From positions 62,001 to 126,000 of the forward strand of contig JAKJXP020000082.1 of assembly GCA_022225965.2 (NCBI GenBank): a stretch of DNA of 64,000 nucleotides. The letters run 5' to 3'. This stretch comes from Diatrype stigma. Taxonomy: Eukaryota; Ascomycota; Sordariomycetes; Xylariales; Diatrypaceae. Of the stretch, positions 60,633 to 64,000 are shown one piece after another. A program made the position numbers and the translations under genes. A model generated the notes under the pieces. It was not told the DNA's origin and searched no databases. It worked only from the letters and a program-made list of their open reading frames with translations. Position 1 is the first letter of the stretch, and each line of letters starts with the position of its first letter.

Positions 60633-63600
60633 ATGGCGTTCCTATTCAAATCGAAGAACAGGGACAAGCACGGACAGCAGCAGCCTCGAGATGGCCCTCC
60701 CCCCGGCCCTGCTGGCCGCGTCGTCAGAGATGAGAAGAATTCGGGCACGCGCTCTACCCCGACGGGAAGTGTAAACTCCTTCGATGAAGTTGCCGGTACT
60801 CCAAGCCCAGATGTAAAAGAATATAATGCACGCCGCGCACAACAGCAGGAACCGTCGCAGGCAGCACAGCAGCAATACCAACAATCGCCGCCGCCATCCC
60901 AACCGACAAGTGACCTACCCGTGAGTTCTGTTCAGGAGCTTTTCGCGCCTCCTATAGTTTCGAGTTTTATCAGATGGAATAATCTATTAACCCTTGTCAA
61001 AGCTCCGTAACCCGCAACCTCCAAACCCCAACGCCTCGCTATACCCGTGGTCGCAACGGAGATTAGCATTGTCCTCGGCTATCCCGAGTCCCTTCCCGAG
61101 ATATGGAGCCGCCGTCAATGCCGTGTCGTCCAAAGAGGGCGACATCTATGTCATGGGCGGCTTGATCAATAGCTCAACTGTGAAGGGTGACTTATGGCTG
61201 ATTGAAGCTGGAGGTAATATGACATGTTATCCGCTAGCCACGACTGCTGAGGGACCCGGGCCGCGTGTCGGGCATGCCTCGCTTCTCGTGGGAAATGCAT
61301 TTATCGTCTATGGCGGCGATACAAAGATCGACGAGACGGATGTTCTTGACGAGACACTTTACTTGCTCAACACCTGTAAGATGACCGTATTCCCACTGGC
61401 TTGGCTAGTAGCCGTGATAACTAACATGACCTCGTAGCCACAAGACAATGGTCAAGGGCTCTGCCAGCCGGGCCTCGACCATCCGGTCGCTATGGCCATT
61501 CCCTGAATATCATTGGGTCTAAAATATACATCTTTGGCGGTCAAGTAGAGGGTTATTTCATGAATGATCTCGTCACATTCGATCTGAACCAGCTGCAAAT
61601 GCCCAACAACAAGTGGGAGGTTCTCATCGAGAATAGTGATAGTGGCAACGACCCGCAGGCCAAAATCCCCCCGGCTAGAACCAACCACTCCGTTGTCACT
61701 TACAACGACAAGTTGTATCTGTAAGTGCACATTTCCCCATTGAATGTTTTGCTGCACATGCTCATTACCTGCTAGGTTCGGAGGCACAAATGGTTTCCAG
61801 TGGTTCAACGATGTGTGGTGCTATGACCCGGCCGTGAACATGTGGGAGCAGTTGGACTGCATTGGCTACATACCGGTTCCCAGAGAAGGGCATGCCGCCT
61901 CGTTAGTTGATGACGTTATGTACATCTTTGGCGGCCGCACAGAAGAAGGTGTGGATTTGGGGGATTTAGCTGCCTTTCGTATTTCTTCGCGGCGTTGGTA
62001 TACGTTCCAGAATATGGGCCCTTCGCCTTCCCCCCGGTCAGGCCACAGCATGACAGCTGTTGGCAAGTCGATTGTCGTCGTTGGAGGAGAGCCTAGCTCA
62101 GCAACGAATCAGGTTAATGATCTCTCGATCGTCTACGTTCTCGATACGACTAAAATTCGATACCCGAACGATGCTCAGATTCAGTCAGGTAACCAGAAGG
62201 GTCGGCGACCGAGTAACGACACGCCAACCGGCAATCGGCCTCCTTCGTCACGCGATGGCTCACTTCCTCCGGACCAGAGGAGAATGGTGGGGGGAGCCCA
62301 GGGCAGCCCGACTAATAGCTCTGCTAAGGGACAAGCTGGAGTCGACAACCATGCGCACCCTCCAGTCAGCAATGGAATTTCGAAGTTACCCAGAGCTGCA
62401 GGAACCTCAACCCCGTCAGGACCTCCGCCGCCGGGACAAGCTCCCAAGCCGGGCGTCAGCGCAAACCCCAATGCGCGCGCTAGAAATGCGTCGATCGAAC
62501 GGATTGAACGAGACGCCGCCAGATCCCGCTCGCCGAGTCTCAACGGTATGACCCAGTCACCTACGCCGCGCGACCCAGCTAAAGAAGGCATCCCCGCTAC
62601 TAATGGACGACGCACACCAAACCAGCAAGGACAACGTGCTGCCCCGAAAATGGAGGAAGAAAATGTCGAGATGTCCAAGCCCCGACACTCGCGTCCTAGC
62701 CGAGGCCAGGGTTCGGTTGATAGTAGCACGGAGCCTGTTCTCAGGAATGCGGCGGTGCCTCGGCCATCATCCCCACCACCGCCTACCCGACAGGCAAGCA
62801 ATCCCTTGTCTCGGAGAGGATCTAACAGGAACTCGCAAACAGTCACTCTACTAAAGGAGCTGGATTCTGCCCGGAACCGAAATGCATGGTATGCGTCAGA
62901 GCTCGAGCTTGCTCGGAAAGCCGGCTATGTCTCGAACGCCTCGCTCGGTCCTGCCCTGGATAGCCGGAATGCAGAGACTTTTGACGATGATGACAAGCCG
63001 CTCATCGAGGCGCTCTTGGCAATGAAGCAAGAGCTGGCCAATGTTCAGAGTTCGGTCGACAAGCAAGCGATATTAGCCGCTAAGCAAATAGCAGAGGCCG
63101 AAAGGCAACGCGATGCCGCGGTTCGAGAAGCTGCCTACGCCAAAGCCAAGATGGCAGGTCAGACAGGAAGTGCTGCTAGCACTCCACAGCTAGATAACGA
63201 AGGTGACATGGCTAGTGGTGATCGGGCAGCCGACCTGAGCCGCAAACTTGCATCAGCTCTTACCCTTCAAAAAGATCTTCAGACTCATCTGACACGCCTG
63301 AACTCGGAGCTTGAATCGGAGAGGCGTGCGCGACAACTAGCTGACGAGACTTCAAATGCTGCACAGAAGAGATCGGCCGACTTGGAAGGTTACAAGCAAC
63401 AAGCATCCTTGGAACTTGAGAGATTGAGGGCTGAACTGCATGTGATACAGCGTGAAGCACGCGAGCACTCCATCGCCAGTGCCGAAGCCCAGGCTAGCTT
63501 GCAGCTCTTACGCGTTGAACAGAACGATTTAGAGCATAAGCTGAAGGAGGCCACCGGGGGTCACGAAGAGCATGAGCAGTCCTTGATTTCATTGAGGGAC

Positions 63601-64000
63601 GCTGTTAGTGCATCAGCAGACTTGAGAAACCACATTGAAAAGAAGTTGAATGAAGAACGCGCCCGACGGGAAGAGGCCGAATCGAATCTCAGCCATGCTA
63701 AGAGTGAGCTTGAGGCTCGCAATGCGGAAATCGTCACCTTAAAGGAGCGCTTGCAGGATGCTGAAGAACTTGCCGAACGTCATGCGGCTGAAGCACAAAG
63801 TCACCGCCTGGCCATACTCTCTGGTTTGGAGAATATCGCCAAGGATGAGACGGGTCCGAACAGAGCCGATGCAGAACGGATTGCTACACTTCAGGAACAA
63901 CTCAACAGCGCCAACGCTCTGGTCCGGAAGTACCAACAGGAGGCCGATGCTGCGGCCGACAAGTTGCGGAGTGCGGAAGAACGTATCGCGGGCTTAGAAG
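60633..64000 (+). CDS. Kelch-repeat, coiled-coil cell-end protein (Tea1/Kel1-like), 3' partial, with frameshift
   Basis: This polarity factor-like protein belongs to the Tea1/Kel1 group, which marks growing cell ends with microtubule and formin partners. Exons: 60633-60920, 61003-61375, 61438-61721 and 61776 to the right edge. The order is a Gln/Pro-rich tail (residues 1-96), six kelch-like units (IYVMGGL, FIVYGGD, IYIFGGQ, LYLFGGT, MYIFGGR, IVVVGGE), a Pro/Ser/Arg-rich disordered region from about 62,160 to 62,830, then a long Glu/Ala/Leu coiled coil to the window end. All splice phases agree except within exon 3. There the frame after IPPAR (about 61,680) is one base ahead of the frame needed for TNHSVVTYNDKLYL, so one extra base lies in 61,660-61,683. 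That is either a base-calling error or a real lesion. Confidence 0.88.

Noticed and set aside
60106..60774. 222-codon ORF overlapping the kelch gene start
   Set aside because: It has low-complexity Ser/Arg/Pro content, a different frame from the kelch protein and lies in the probable 5' leader.

Overview
The window is nuclear DNA from a filamentous ascomycete, most likely a sordariomycete and probably Hypocreales. This is inferred from short 48-105 bp introns with CTAAC/CTAAT branch-like motifs, scattered CTACCTAC/TACCTAGG microsatellite motifs, a proteinase-B-type subtilisin, Kog1/raptor, a Tea/Kel kelch protein, a PTH11-like membrane protein and a large AT-rich block with a repeat-induced-point-mutation (RIP) signature. 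Species was not determined. Most genes have introns, and the models below were built by hand from GT-AG sites, reading phase and family continuity.

1-20.4 kb, accessory-looking genes: the 3' part of an MFS transporter; a ketosamine-kinase-like phosphotransferase (minus); a fungal NLR-type protein (alpha/beta hydrolase - NACHT - degenerate WD40, about 1,639 aa); a convergent HerA/FtsK-like P-loop ATPase (minus); a rhodopsin-like/PTH11-like seven-helix membrane protein (minus); a UstYa/DUF3328-family protein with the paired His-Cys motifs of the ustiloxin-type RiPP oxidases; and a tandem pair of FAD monooxygenases, of which the first is broken and carries a 10-N gap between a poly-G and a poly-C run.

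20.4-25.4 kb: sparse DNA with a decayed ORF whose only interruptions are two in-frame TAG codons, and a Cys-rich, C-terminally hydrophobic small protein whose upstream leader contains a long GA/TG microsatellite.

25.4-40.7 kb: a sharply bounded AT-rich block, nearly devoid of CpA/TpG while CpG is retained, with no intact gene. Inside it are recognisable remnants of a Ty3/gypsy chromovirus on the minus strand (reverse transcriptase, integrase and chromodomain in the expected order), a pair of roughly 180 bp direct repeats 9.66 kb apart that could be its LTRs, and a second decayed plus-strand element with TATATAA-rich spacers.

40.7-64 kb, housekeeping genes: a long disordered conserved fungal protein, vacuolar-type subtilisin PrB, Kog1/raptor (TORC1 subunit) and the 5' part of a kelch/coiled-coil cell-end protein. 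They are separated by long gene-free stretches holding two related solo-LTR-like sequences, one with a 5-bp target-site duplication. The kelch gene carries an apparent +1 frameshift within a conserved stretch.

The most interesting points are the NLR/HerA-like ATPase pair, the UstYa-family gene near flavin monooxygenases, the two-TAG ORF, the RIP block with its chromovirus, and the frameshift in the kelch gene.
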